Shown in pieces: positions 33,736 to 40,809 of a stretch of 40,809 nucleotides of DNA (its first letter is position 1; each line of letters begins with the position of its first letter). Under the pieces are notes generated by a model. That model was given only the letters and a program-made list of their open reading frames with translations. It did not search any database and had not been told where the DNA came from. The stretch is from Bacillota bacterium. GTDB lineage: Bacteria; Bacillota; Clostridia; Lachnospirales; Anaerotignaceae. The stretch spans positions 1-40,809 of the forward strand of contig JAHZDZ010000007.1 in the NCBI GenBank assembly GCA_019422105.1. Direction: 5' to 3'. Made by a program: the position numbers and the translations under genes.

Positions 33736-34377
33736 ATGGTCTTAGAGAAAACCAAGGGAAAAGGACAAATCAAAGAGAAAATATATGAATACATCAAAGA
33801 CAGCATACAAAACGGAATACTGCTTCCGGGTGAAAAGGTGCTGGAAAGCCCTATTGCCGAAACCTTTAAGGTGAGCAGGACACCTGTAAGGGAAGTCATG
33901 ACGAAGCTGAACTCCGAGGGAATACTGGACAAAATACCCCACAAGGGCTTTTATGTCAGAAAATTCTCCGAGGAGGAACGCCTTGCAACCTTTGAAGTCA
34001 TTTCAAGCCTTGACTATCTCTGCGCAAAAAAGGCAATGGATAATCTGACTGAAGAGGACATCCACCGTATGAAAGAAACCATTGCAAAAATTGATGTTGC
34101 AATTGAATTCAATAATTTTACGGACTACATGATAAATCAAAGGAAATTTCATGATATTTATTTCCAGAAATGCAACAATCGTGTACTGGTAGACACCATC
34201 TACCATGTTATCAATAACTCCGCAGACATAAATGCGTCAGTTGATCAAAAGCATTACGATGAAAGGTCCTACGAACTGTTAAAAAAGGGGAATGAAGGAC
34301 ACCGCATGATATTGAAAGCTTTTTTGGAAAAGGATTATACCCTTTTGGAAAACGTAATTACAGATCATTGGAAATAA
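33736..34377 (+). CDS. GntR family regulator, FCD (FadR) subfamily
   Basis: A 213-residue repressor from ATG 33736 (GGGGGG upstream). The winged HTH at about 10-70 (KEKIYEYIKDSIQNGILLPGEKVLESPIAETFKVSRTPVREVMTKLNSEGIL) is followed by a helical FCD effector domain with putative metal-site residues D/H/H (YMINQRKFHDIYFQ, HVINNS). It is divergent to yfcC-pepD, with its likely operator next to the yfcC promoter. Confidence 0.9.
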   Translation: MVLEKTKGKGQIKEKIYEYIKDSIQNGILLPGEKVLESPIAETFKVSRTPVREVMTKLNSEGILDKIPHKGFYVRKFSEEERLATFEVISSLDYLCAKKAMDNLTEEDIHRMKETIAKIDVAIEFNNFTDYMINQRKFHDIYFQKCNNRVLVDTIYHVINNSADINASVDQKHYDERSYELLKKGNEGHRMILKAFLEKDYTLLENVITDHWK

Positions 34378-34394
34378 GCTTTTAAAATGATGTT

Positions 34395-34430
34395 AAAAAA
34401 GAGGCCAAAGTAAACTTTGGCCTCTTTTTT
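34395..34430 (+). terminator. Bidirectional terminator between gntR and SASP gene
   Basis: Perfect 10-bp stem gaggccaaag (34401-34410)/ctttggcctc (34415-34424), with TTTTTT after it on plus and AAAAAA before it (T on minus). It serves both convergent genes. Confidence 0.92.
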
Positions 34431-34450
34431 ATTCTTCATAGTAAGCTCTA

Positions 34451-34660
34451 TTAAAATTTGCCTTTTCCGGCCATTTCTCTTTCCTGAGCCTCTATCATTT
34501 TTTTCACCATATATCCGCCTACATAACCATTCTGTGCGGATGTTAAATCACCGTTATAACCATGCTTCAAAGGAACACCTATTTCCTGTGCCACTTCATA
34601 TTTAAACTGGTCTAATGCTGCCATCGCTTCCGGTACTGCTTTTCTGTTTCTGGATGCCAT
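34451..34660 (-). CDS. Alpha/beta-type small acid-soluble spore protein
   Basis: A 69-residue DNA-binding spore protein from ATG 34660 (GGAGGTG upstream), four codons after the first possible start. Conserved parts: ALDQFKYEVAQEIGV, which contains the GPR cleavage site, and GYNGDLTSAQNGYVGGYMVKKMI. These proteins saturate spore DNA and protect it from UV and heat; they are made in the forespore under sigma G. The promoter at 34764-34792 agrees with this. Confidence 0.95.
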   Translation of the reverse strand: MASRNRKAVPEAMAALDQFKYEVAQEIGVPLKHGYNGDLTSAQNGYVGGYMVKKMIEAQEREMAGKGKF

Positions 34661-34763
34661 AGTAAGACACACCTCCGAATATTTTGGTAGGTAACCAAAT
34701 GAAAATTCAAATATATTTGAACACCAGCAAAAGTGTTTTGTTTGACTTCATTTGTTACATAAC

Positions 34764-34792
34764 TAGTATGCCTTCGTCAAATCATTTCATAC
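34764..34792 (-). promoter_or_regulatory. Sigma-G-type promoter of the SASP gene
   Basis: Minus strand -35 GTATG (34792-34788, fits GNATR), 17-bp spacer, -10 CATACTA (34770-34764, fits CATNNTA). About 100 bases upstream of the ATG. Confidence 0.75.
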
Positions 34793-35114
34793 AGGCAGTT
34801 TATTCCGCCTGTTTTGACATTTTTTTCATTTATTTTTTTCTTTCGGAAAAAGCAAAATAGATACAGAAATATACTCATCTGCGAAAATAGCGTAAAAAAT
34901 ACAAAAAAGCTTACTGCGTATCAAAAAATCAAAAACCTGAGAGTTTTACCTGCAAGCCTCCGCAAAGCTATGCCTTTCACCCGTCTACTCTTTTCACAAG
35001 AAATCTAACAAGCTTGATTTTTGTAAACCTTAATTCAAGTCTCGAAGAATTTCACAGACCGAGTATCCGAGGTTCATGGATAGCCCAAGCGTCAAAGGTA
35101 AAAATAATTTTTAA

Positions 35115-35146
35115 AGCTTGAGGGATGCTTTAGCATCCCTCAAGCT
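35115..35146 (-). terminator. Hairpin downstream of carB
   Basis: Perfect 14-bp stem AGCTTGAGGGATGC (35115-35128)/GCATCCCTCAAGCT (35133-35146). The minus-strand T run (TTTAAAAATTATTTTT) is loose. Most likely the carB 3' end. Confidence 0.6.
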
Positions 35147-35255
35147 CTTCATTGTATCGTAATAATAATTTTCAAACGAAGCTAGCGCCTCCTTACAAGC
35201 GAGCTTGTAAGATACGCTTTATAAACACCGCTTTCTCCGCTTTTATAGTATATTA

Positions 35256-38200
35256 TTATCTGATTTCACTGTGGAATTCCTGTAAAGATTTTACCTTTCC
35301 GGCACCATGTGCTTTCAGCTCACGAATACCGTTTAAGGAAGCCTCCGCTGCTGCAATGGTCGTCATATAGGGAATACGCCCCTTAATCGCCGCTTTCCTG
35401 ATATAGCTGTCATCTGTAACAGATTGCTTGCCAGACGGCGTATTGATAATCAGGCTGATTTTACCGTTCGTGATAGCGTCCAGAATGTTTGGCCTTCCCT
35501 CATACAGCTTTTTGATTTTTTCCGCAGGCACACCGGCACCCACAATCAAATCATAGGTTCTTCCTGTAGCCAGAATGTCAAAGCCGCAGTCATGGAAACC
35601 CTTTGCGATTTCCGCAATATGGCCTTTATCCTTTGCGCTGACGCTGATTAAAACCGTGCCGTTCAAAGGAAGCTTTGACTGTGTGCCCTCCTGCGCCTTG
35701 CAATACGCCTCGCCGAAGGTATTGGCAATACCCAAAACCTCGCCTGTGGAACGCATTTCAGGTCCAAGAAGCGGGTCAACCTCAGGGAACATATTGAAGG
35801 GGAAAACCGCTTCCTTCACGCCGCAGTGGGAGAATATGCTCTCCTTTAACGCCGGAACAGGTGACTTGCGTCCTGTAAGAGGCATCGTGACAATATCTGT
35901 GGCCAATTTTACCATTTTAATGTTGCAGACCTTTGAAACGAGAGGAACCGTTCTTGACGCCCTTGGATTCGCCTCCAGTACATATACCTTTCCATTTTCA
36001 ATGGCATACTGCATATTCATAAGACCGCGGACATTCATTTCCTTTGCAATCCTTATTGTATAATCCTTTATTGTTTTCAGATTTTCCTCTGAAATATGTT
36101 TGCTTGGAAGAACACAGGCAGAGTCACCGGAATGAACCCCCGCAAGCTCAATATGCTCCATGACAGCCGGAACAAAGGCATTCTCGCCGTCGCTGATAGC
36201 GTCCGCCTCACACTCCAGAGCATTATTTAAAAATCTGTCGATGAGTATGGGCCTCTCCGGCGTAACACCGATGGCAGCTTTCATATAGCTTACCAAATCC
36301 TCGTCATCATGTACTACCTCCATGCCCCGTCCTCCTAAAACGTAGGACGGCCTTACCATAAGAGGATATCCAAGCTTATGGGCAATTTCAAGGGCCTCAT
36401 CCACATTGACGGCCATACCGCTTTCCGGCATAGGGATAGCAAGCTTCTCCATCATTTTTTCAAATAAATCCCTGTCCTCCGCCATATCGATGGTTTCCGG
36501 GGAGGTGCCCAGAATATTGACGCCGTTTTGCTCCAGCTCATTGGCAAGGTTCAGCGGCGTCTGTCCGCCGAACTGGGCAATAACGCCTGCCGGCTTTTCC
36601 TTTTCATAGATGCTCAAAACATCCTCCAGTGTCAGAGGCTCAAAATACAGCTTGTCAGAGGTATCATAGTCTGTAGAAACCGTTTCCGGATTGCAGTTGA
36701 CAATAATTGTCTCAAAACCAAGCTCCTTCAGTGCAATAGCCGCATGGACACAGCAGTAGTCAAATTCAATTCCCTGACCGATACGATTAGGGCCGCCGCC
36801 CAGTATCATAATTTTCTGCCTGTCACAATTTTGGGGACTGCAATCCTTTTCATTGTGGTAGGTGGAAAAATAATAGGCAGAGTCTTCAGTGCCGCTGACA
36901 TGAACACCCTCCCAGGATTGTGTGATACCGTTTAGCAATCTTTCCTTCCGTATTTCTTCCTCTTTTACATCCAGCAGCATACTCAGATACTTGTCGGAAA
37001 AACCATCCATCTTTGCTTTCCTCAGGGATTCAGTCGCAATACCCCTTCCCCTCATCTTTATAATTTCCTCTTCCTCCTCAACAAGCTCCTTCATCTGCTC
37101 AATAAAATAGTGCTTAATTTTCGTCAGCTCAAAAAGCTCATCCACAGTCGCTCCCTTTCGAAGAGCTTCATACATAATAAATTGCCTCTCGCTTGTGGGT
37201 ACTGCCAAAGCCTGCAAAAGCTCATCCTTTGATTTGGAATGGAAGTCCTTTGCGTAGCCTAAACCGAATCTTCCCGTTTCAAGGCTGCGGATAGCCTTCT
37301 GAAAGGCTTCCTTATAGGTTTTTCCAATGCTCATTACCTCACCGACAGCACGCATCTGCGTACCCAGCTTGTCCTGAGCCCCCTTGAACTTCTCAAACGC
37401 CCATCTGGCAAACTTGATGACAATATAATCTCCTCCCGGCACATACTTGTCCAGAGTACCGTATTTACCGCATGGAATTTCATCAAGGGTCAGACCACAG
37501 GCCAGCATGGAGGATACGAGAGCAATGGGAAAGCCCGTTGCCTTGGATGCCAAGGCAGAAGAGCGCGAGGTTCTCGGATTTATCTCAATGACAATAATCC
37601 TGTCGCTTACCGGATCATGGGCAAACTGTACGTTTGTTCCGCCGATGACACCGATTGCCTCCACAATTTTGTACGCCTGTTCCTGAAGCCTTTTTTGAAC
37701 CTCCTCAGAAATGGTGAGCATAGGAGCAGAGCAGAAGGAATCGCCTGTATGCACACCGAGGGGGTCAATATTTTCAATAAAGCAGACTGTGATCATGCTG
37801 CCCTTTGCGTCCCTGACAACCTCCAGCTCCAATTCCTCCCATCCCAATATGGACTCCTCCACCAATACCTGTCCGACCAGGGATGCCTGCAGCCCTCTTG
37901 CCACAATTGTTTTCAATTCCTCCACATTATAAACCAGGCCGCCTCCGGCGCCGCCCATGGTGTAAGCAGGCCGGATAACCACAGGATAACCCAGCTCATC
38001 GGCAATCTCCATGGCCTTCTCCACTGTATAGGCTACCTCGCTTCTCGCCATTTCTATGCCAAGAGAATTCATTGTCTTTTTGAATTCAATTCTGTCCTCG
38101 CCACGCTCAATGGCGTCCACCTGTACACCCAGCACCTTAACATGAAATTTATCCAAAACTCCCGCCTTGTACAGCTCAGAGCATAGATTAAGACCGGATT

Positions 38201-38477
38201 GGCCTCCCAGGTTCGGCAGGAGAGCGTCCGGCCTTTCCTTATCGATAATCTGTGTCAGTCTGTCAAGATTTAAGGGCTCAATATAGGTAATATCCGCCGT
38301 TTCGGGGTCAGTCATAATGGTTGCGGGATTGGAATTAACCAATACAATTTTATATCCCAGCCCTCTCAGTGCTTTGCATGCCTGCGTGCCGGAATAGTCA
38401 AACTCACAGGCCTGACCGATTATAATAGGACCGGAACCGATTACAAGTATCTTTTCAATATCGTTTCTCCTTGGCAT
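35256..38477 (-). CDS. carB: Carbamoyl-phosphate synthase large subunit
   Basis: A 1073-residue enzyme making carbamoyl phosphate from bicarbonate, ammonia (from CarA) and two ATP, for pyrimidines and arginine. ATG 38477 follows GGAGG (10 codons after an upstream alternative). Order: N-terminal half with PGPIIIGQ-like GSGPIIIGQACEFDYSGTQ and ATP-grasp 1 (GGAGGGLVYN), oligomerisation region, second half with GGGPNRIGQGIEFDYCCVHA and ATP-grasp 2 (VLGGRGMEVV), and the C-terminal MGS-like allosteric domain (last 130 residues). No carA or pyr gene is adjacent. Confidence 0.97.
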   Translation of the reverse strand: MPRRNDIEKILVIGSGPIIIGQACEFDYSGTQACKALRGLGYKIVLVNSNPATIMTDPETADITYIEPLNLDRLTQIIDKERPDALLPNLGGQSGLNLCSELYKAGVLDKFHVKVLGVQVDAIERGEDRIEFKKTMNSLGIEMARSEVAYTVEKAMEIADELGYPVVIRPAYTMGGAGGGLVYNVEELKTIVARGLQASLVGQVLVEESILGWEELELEVVRDAKGSMITVCFIENIDPLGVHTGDSFCSAPMLTISEEVQKRLQEQAYKIVEAIGVIGGTNVQFAHDPVSDRIIVIEINPRTSRSSALASKATGFPIALVSSMLACGLTLDEIPCGKYGTLDKYVPGGDYIVIKFARWAFEKFKGAQDKLGTQMRAVGEVMSIGKTYKEAFQKAIRSLETGRFGLGYAKDFHSKSKDELLQALAVPTSERQFIMYEALRKGATVDELFELTKIKHYFIEQMKELVEEEEEIIKMRGRGIATESLRKAKMDGFSDKYLSMLLDVKEEEIRKERLLNGITQSWEGVHVSGTEDSAYYFSTYHNEKDCSPQNCDRQKIMILGGGPNRIGQGIEFDYCCVHAAIALKELGFETIIVNCNPETVSTDYDTSDKLYFEPLTLEDVLSIYEKEKPAGVIAQFGGQTPLNLANELEQNGVNILGTSPETIDMAEDRDLFEKMMEKLAIPMPESGMAVNVDEALEIAHKLGYPLMVRPSYVLGGRGMEVVHDDEDLVSYMKAAIGVTPERPILIDRFLNNALECEADAISDGENAFVPAVMEHIELAGVHSGDSACVLPSKHISEENLKTIKDYTIRIAKEMNVRGLMNMQYAIENGKVYVLEANPRASRTVPLVSKVCNIKMVKLATDIVTMPLTGRKSPVPALKESIFSHCGVKEAVFPFNMFPEVDPLLGPEMRSTGEVLGIANTFGEAYCKAQEGTQSKLPLNGTVLISVSAKDKGHIAEIAKGFHDCGFDILATGRTYDLIVGAGVPAEKIKKLYEGRPNILDAITNGKISLIINTPSGKQSVTDDSYIRKAAIKGRIPYMTTIAAAEASLNGIRELKAHGAGKVKSLQEFHSEIR

Positions 38478-38830
38478 ATTTTTTCCTCCATTAGAAATCC
38501 TCATCATTTTTTATCATACTGATTATACACCACCATGTATAAACATGCACCACATTTTTTTACAAAAATCGTCCTGTTCCTTCTTTTTCTTTCGTTAAGA
38601 ACGCCTGCAAAAAGCCCTATTCAGTTTCCTAAATAGGGCCCCGTATCAAAAAAGTCCCAGCAAGTCTTTTTTGAACAAATCAAAGGTATAAAAAGATTCG
38701 CTCCATCAATTTTTCCAATACCGCGGAAGTGTCAGTATTTTACTGCGTAAAGCCGCTTACAGCGATTGAACTTTCTTCGATACCACCAATTCCACTTTTT
38801 TCGAGGTCATTGCCCCGGCCTCTTTGTGCC
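38478..38830. other. Region upstream of carB
   Basis: Holds a probable carB promoter (TATAAT on minus at 38527-38522, -35 weak) and the terminator of the pyrophosphatase gene. No PyrR-type attenuator is evident. Confidence 0.5.
38609..38639 (-). terminator. Terminator of the pyrophosphatase gene
   Basis: Stem gccctatt (38614-38621)/aatagggc (38632-38639), with TTTTT following on the minus strand, about 190 bases after the stop. Confidence 0.75.
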
Positions 38831-40480
38831 TTACTGCTGAATCCCCGCAATAATTTTAGGCACAAGCTGCTTTTTGCGGGAGACGACTCCTTCAAGCATT
38901 ACGCTTCCCTCTTCAGGCTCTACACCGTAGGCGTTGGAAACGATTTCTCTGGCTTTGCTTCCCTTAAAGAGTAAATCAGTGGACTCTGTAATAATGTTGG
39001 TCAACATGAATAAAAGCATATCAACCCCCAGTTCGTTTACTGTCTTCTCCATGTATTCCATGAGTCTTTCCTTGATGGCCTCAAGCTCAGCAGCGTTAAG
39101 AGAGCTGATTTGTCCTACGCCAAAGGCAATGCCGTTAGAGGAAAACTTTTTAAAATCCTGATAGAAAATTTCCTCCGTTGTTTTTTCCTTCAGATTGCTT
39201 CCCGCGCCGAACATCTCCTCCGCAAAGGTTTCAATATCGATACCGGCTATGGCAGCTAAATCCTCCGCAGCCCTTTTGTCCACCGCTGTACAGGTTGGCG
39301 AGCGGAACATTAGAGTATCAGAAATAATTGCGGCACACAAAAGTCCCGCTGTCTTGGCGTCAATTTCCACATTATTTTCCTGATACATTTGGGATACAAT
39401 CGTAGCCGTGCAGCCCAGAGGCTGATTTCTGAAAAATACCGGTGAAACCGTTTCCAGATTTCCAAGCCTGTGATGGTCAATTATTTCCAATATCTCCGCA
39501 CCCTCTATGCCGTCAACCGCCTGAGTTTTCTCGTTGTGGTCAACCAGTATAATACGCTTTTTTTCCATATCAAGCAGAGAACGGCGGCTAATCATACCGC
39601 AGTATCTGCCGTAAACATCCACAATAGGAAAATGTCGGTGGCGTTTATTCACCATGACAGATCTGATGTCATCTATAAAATCGTCGGTTTTGAAGGTAAT
39701 CAGGTTTTTGCCTGTCATAAAATAGCTGATAGGCATACTCTGGTTAATAAGGCGCGCTACCGTATAGGTATCATGGGGCGTCGTGATAATGGTGCATCCC
39801 TTCTCCGCCGCCAGCTTTCTGATGGTAATGGAAACAGGCGCACCCATACAGACAATGATACATCCTGCGTTCATCTCAATGGCGCAAAATTGGGATTCGT
39901 AACGGTTTCCCAAAATGACCATGTCCTTTGGCTCCACATATCCTTCCAGAATATCGGGATTGCCCGCCGCAATCAGCACCTTGCCCTCGTCAAAATAGCT
40001 GTTCTCATCCCCCACAGCCATTTCTCCGTCCAGCGTTTCCACTATATTTTTATACTGTGTTTTTGCCTTTGACAGTATTCTGTTGTCATATACATCCATG
40101 TCGGAGGTGGCAATATCTCCAATTGTAATAATCCCTTCCAAAATATTATCCTCGTCCACAACCGCCAGAGAAACCAGCTTGTGCTCGCGGATAATGTTAT
40201 AAGCACGCTTCAGGGAATAGGAGCCCGGCACGCCCTCCGACGTCCTGATATCAACATCCTTTACCTGCGCGCCTACATCCGCAATGTATTCCGGTGTTTC
40301 CACACCAAACTTCTGCAATACATACTCCGTTTCCGCGTTTACCTGTCCGGCCCTCTTCGGCGCATATCCTCCGCCGTAAAGCTTATTTTTCAGGTTTGCA
40401 TAGGCAATGGCCGAGCATATGGAATCCGTATCCGGATTTTTATGGCCTATTACAAATACATTATTTTTCATAATCCCCAT
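38831..40480 (-). CDS. Mn-dependent inorganic pyrophosphatase with CBS and DRTGG domains
   Basis: A 549-residue family II (DHH) enzyme hydrolysing pyrophosphate. ATG 40480 has AAAGGAG eight bases upstream. GHKNPDTDS (12-20) supplies H13, D17 and D19. A CBS domain, a DRTGG domain and a second CBS domain interrupt the DHH part, which resumes with IIDHH (D335-H336-H337), SD388, and ends in DHHA2. In this type of enzyme AMP/ADP inhibit and ATP or diadenosine polyphosphates activate through the CBS pair. Upstream lies only repeat DNA in the window. Confidence 0.93.
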   Translation of the reverse strand: MGIMKNNVFVIGHKNPDTDSICSAIAYANLKNKLYGGGYAPKRAGQVNAETEYVLQKFGVETPEYIADVGAQVKDVDIRTSEGVPGSYSLKRAYNIIREHKLVSLAVVDEDNILEGIITIGDIATSDMDVYDNRILSKAKTQYKNIVETLDGEMAVGDENSYFDEGKVLIAAGNPDILEGYVEPKDMVILGNRYESQFCAIEMNAGCIIVCMGAPVSITIRKLAAEKGCTIITTPHDTYTVARLINQSMPISYFMTGKNLITFKTDDFIDDIRSVMVNKRHRHFPIVDVYGRYCGMISRRSLLDMEKKRIILVDHNEKTQAVDGIEGAEILEIIDHHRLGNLETVSPVFFRNQPLGCTATIVSQMYQENNVEIDAKTAGLLCAAIISDTLMFRSPTCTAVDKRAAEDLAAIAGIDIETFAEEMFGAGSNLKEKTTEEIFYQDFKKFSSNGIAFGVGQISSLNAAELEAIKERLMEYMEKTVNELGVDMLLFMLTNIITESTDLLFKGSKAREIVSNAYGVEPEEGSVMLEGVVSRKKQLVPKIIAGIQQ

Positions 40481-40559
40481 TTCAAAGACTCCTTTTATTG
40501 TACCCAAACTCCTTTTAACCACACTGAAATGCTGCTTATAAGCTTTTGATAATCCATTT

Positions 40560-40809
40560 TAAGCCTTGGGCTTTGCCCAAACCCATCCGCTTTTTTGTAA
40601 AAAAGCGAAACAAAAAACTTTTTCGGAAAACTGCGTTTTCCTTACAAATAAATATTTTCTTCCTTATTTCGCTAAGTTTCGGCCGAGCCTTTCAAAAGGC
40701 TTGAAGGTGTGGACATAGTTCACGGTTTTGACTCTTTTGCACTCCCAGAAACTTGCCACCCTGCGGCTTTTATTGCTCCGCAATTTTGTCCCTTGAAACG
40801 CATTGCCTG
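40560..40809. repeat. Dispersed hairpin repeats at the window edge
   Basis: Has AGCCTTT-CAA-AAGGCT-type hairpin (about 40686-40702) with TTGAAGGTGTGGAC, as at 22135, and near the end GCCACCCTGCGGC plus TTTTATTGC/GCAAT, as in the three-hairpin family at 29361. Two repeat families meet here. No gene is seen in this stretch. Confidence 0.5.

Larger units (their letters stand above)
34661..35255. other. SASP leader and gene-free region to carB
   Basis: Contains a sigma-G-type promoter, a 16-bp palindrome TTCAAATATATTTGAA (34706-34721) in the leader, and a hairpin near carB. No further gene is seen. Confidence 0.5.

Noticed and set aside
38478..38620. PyrR attenuator ahead of carB
   Set aside because: No anti-terminator/terminator pair or PyrR binding-loop sequence is present between the promoter and the start codon.

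Overview
The window looks like chromosomal DNA of a low-GC, anaerobic, spore-forming Firmicute of class Clostridia, most likely Lachnospiraceae or a close relative. The evidence is an alpha/beta-type small acid-soluble spore protein with a sigma-G-type promoter, a PdaA-like cortex deacetylase, a 2-oxoacid:ferredoxin oxidoreductase in place of pyruvate dehydrogenase, a family II pyrophosphatase with CBS/DRTGG regulation, a DUF5711-CvpA pair, strong GGAGG ribosome binding sites and frequent TTG/GTG starts. No phage, integrase, transposase or CRISPR array is visible. The species cannot be named from this sequence.

Layout. 0-2.5 kb: the 5' half of tRNA-Ala(TGC), a tRNA-like relic, then DUF5711 and CvpA membrane proteins. 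2.6-8.1 kb: CCG-domain Fe-S protein, YkvI-like transporter, glycogen synthase (glgA) and oligoendopeptidase F (pepF). 8.3-10.4 kb: a three-gene ABC operon (ATPase, permease, YcxB-like protein). 10.8-12.8 kb: divergent EamA transporter and LysR regulator sharing an operator-rich promoter. 13.1-14.6 kb: an unusual membrane protein with a degenerate JAMM/MPN-like domain on one side and LysM on the other. 14.9-16.4 kb: MarR regulator plus CDF metal exporter. 17.1-19.1 kb: PfoR-type membrane protein and a NiaR/NadR 3H-domain repressor. 19.4-22 kb: pgi and a PdaA-like lipoprotein. 22.3-25.6 kb: 2-oxoacid:ferredoxin oxidoreductase on two fused polypeptides (gamma-delta, then alpha-beta). 25.9-27.9 kb: ECF S-component, a 57-residue small protein and two half-size TauE/SafE proteins. 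28.2-29.3 kb: a solitary eutH. 29.9-34.4 kb: PepD dipeptidase, YfcC transporter and divergent GntR regulator. 34.4-40.5 kb: SASP, carB and CBS/DRTGG pyrophosphatase.

Most genes are chromosomal housekeeping or transport functions on the minus strand, separated by intergenic spaces unusually rich in hairpins. Three local regulator-target modules can be read directly from promoters and palindromes: LysR/EamA, MarR/CDF and GntR/YfcC-PepD. Several intergenic gaps hold repeat DNA: an 88-bp tandem array whose three-hairpin unit recurs elsewhere in the window, a perfect 146-bp tandem duplication, a roughly 197-bp hairpin cluster with inverted ends, and a dispersed AAGCCTTT-type hairpin family.

The most unusual coding feature is the 13.2-14.6 kb protein, where an Rpn11-like metalloprotease fold appears to have lost its catalytic ligands and been joined through coiled coils and a membrane segment to a LysM domain. 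I see no clear defence system or wholly new multi-gene system; the novelty lies in this protein and in the repeat families.
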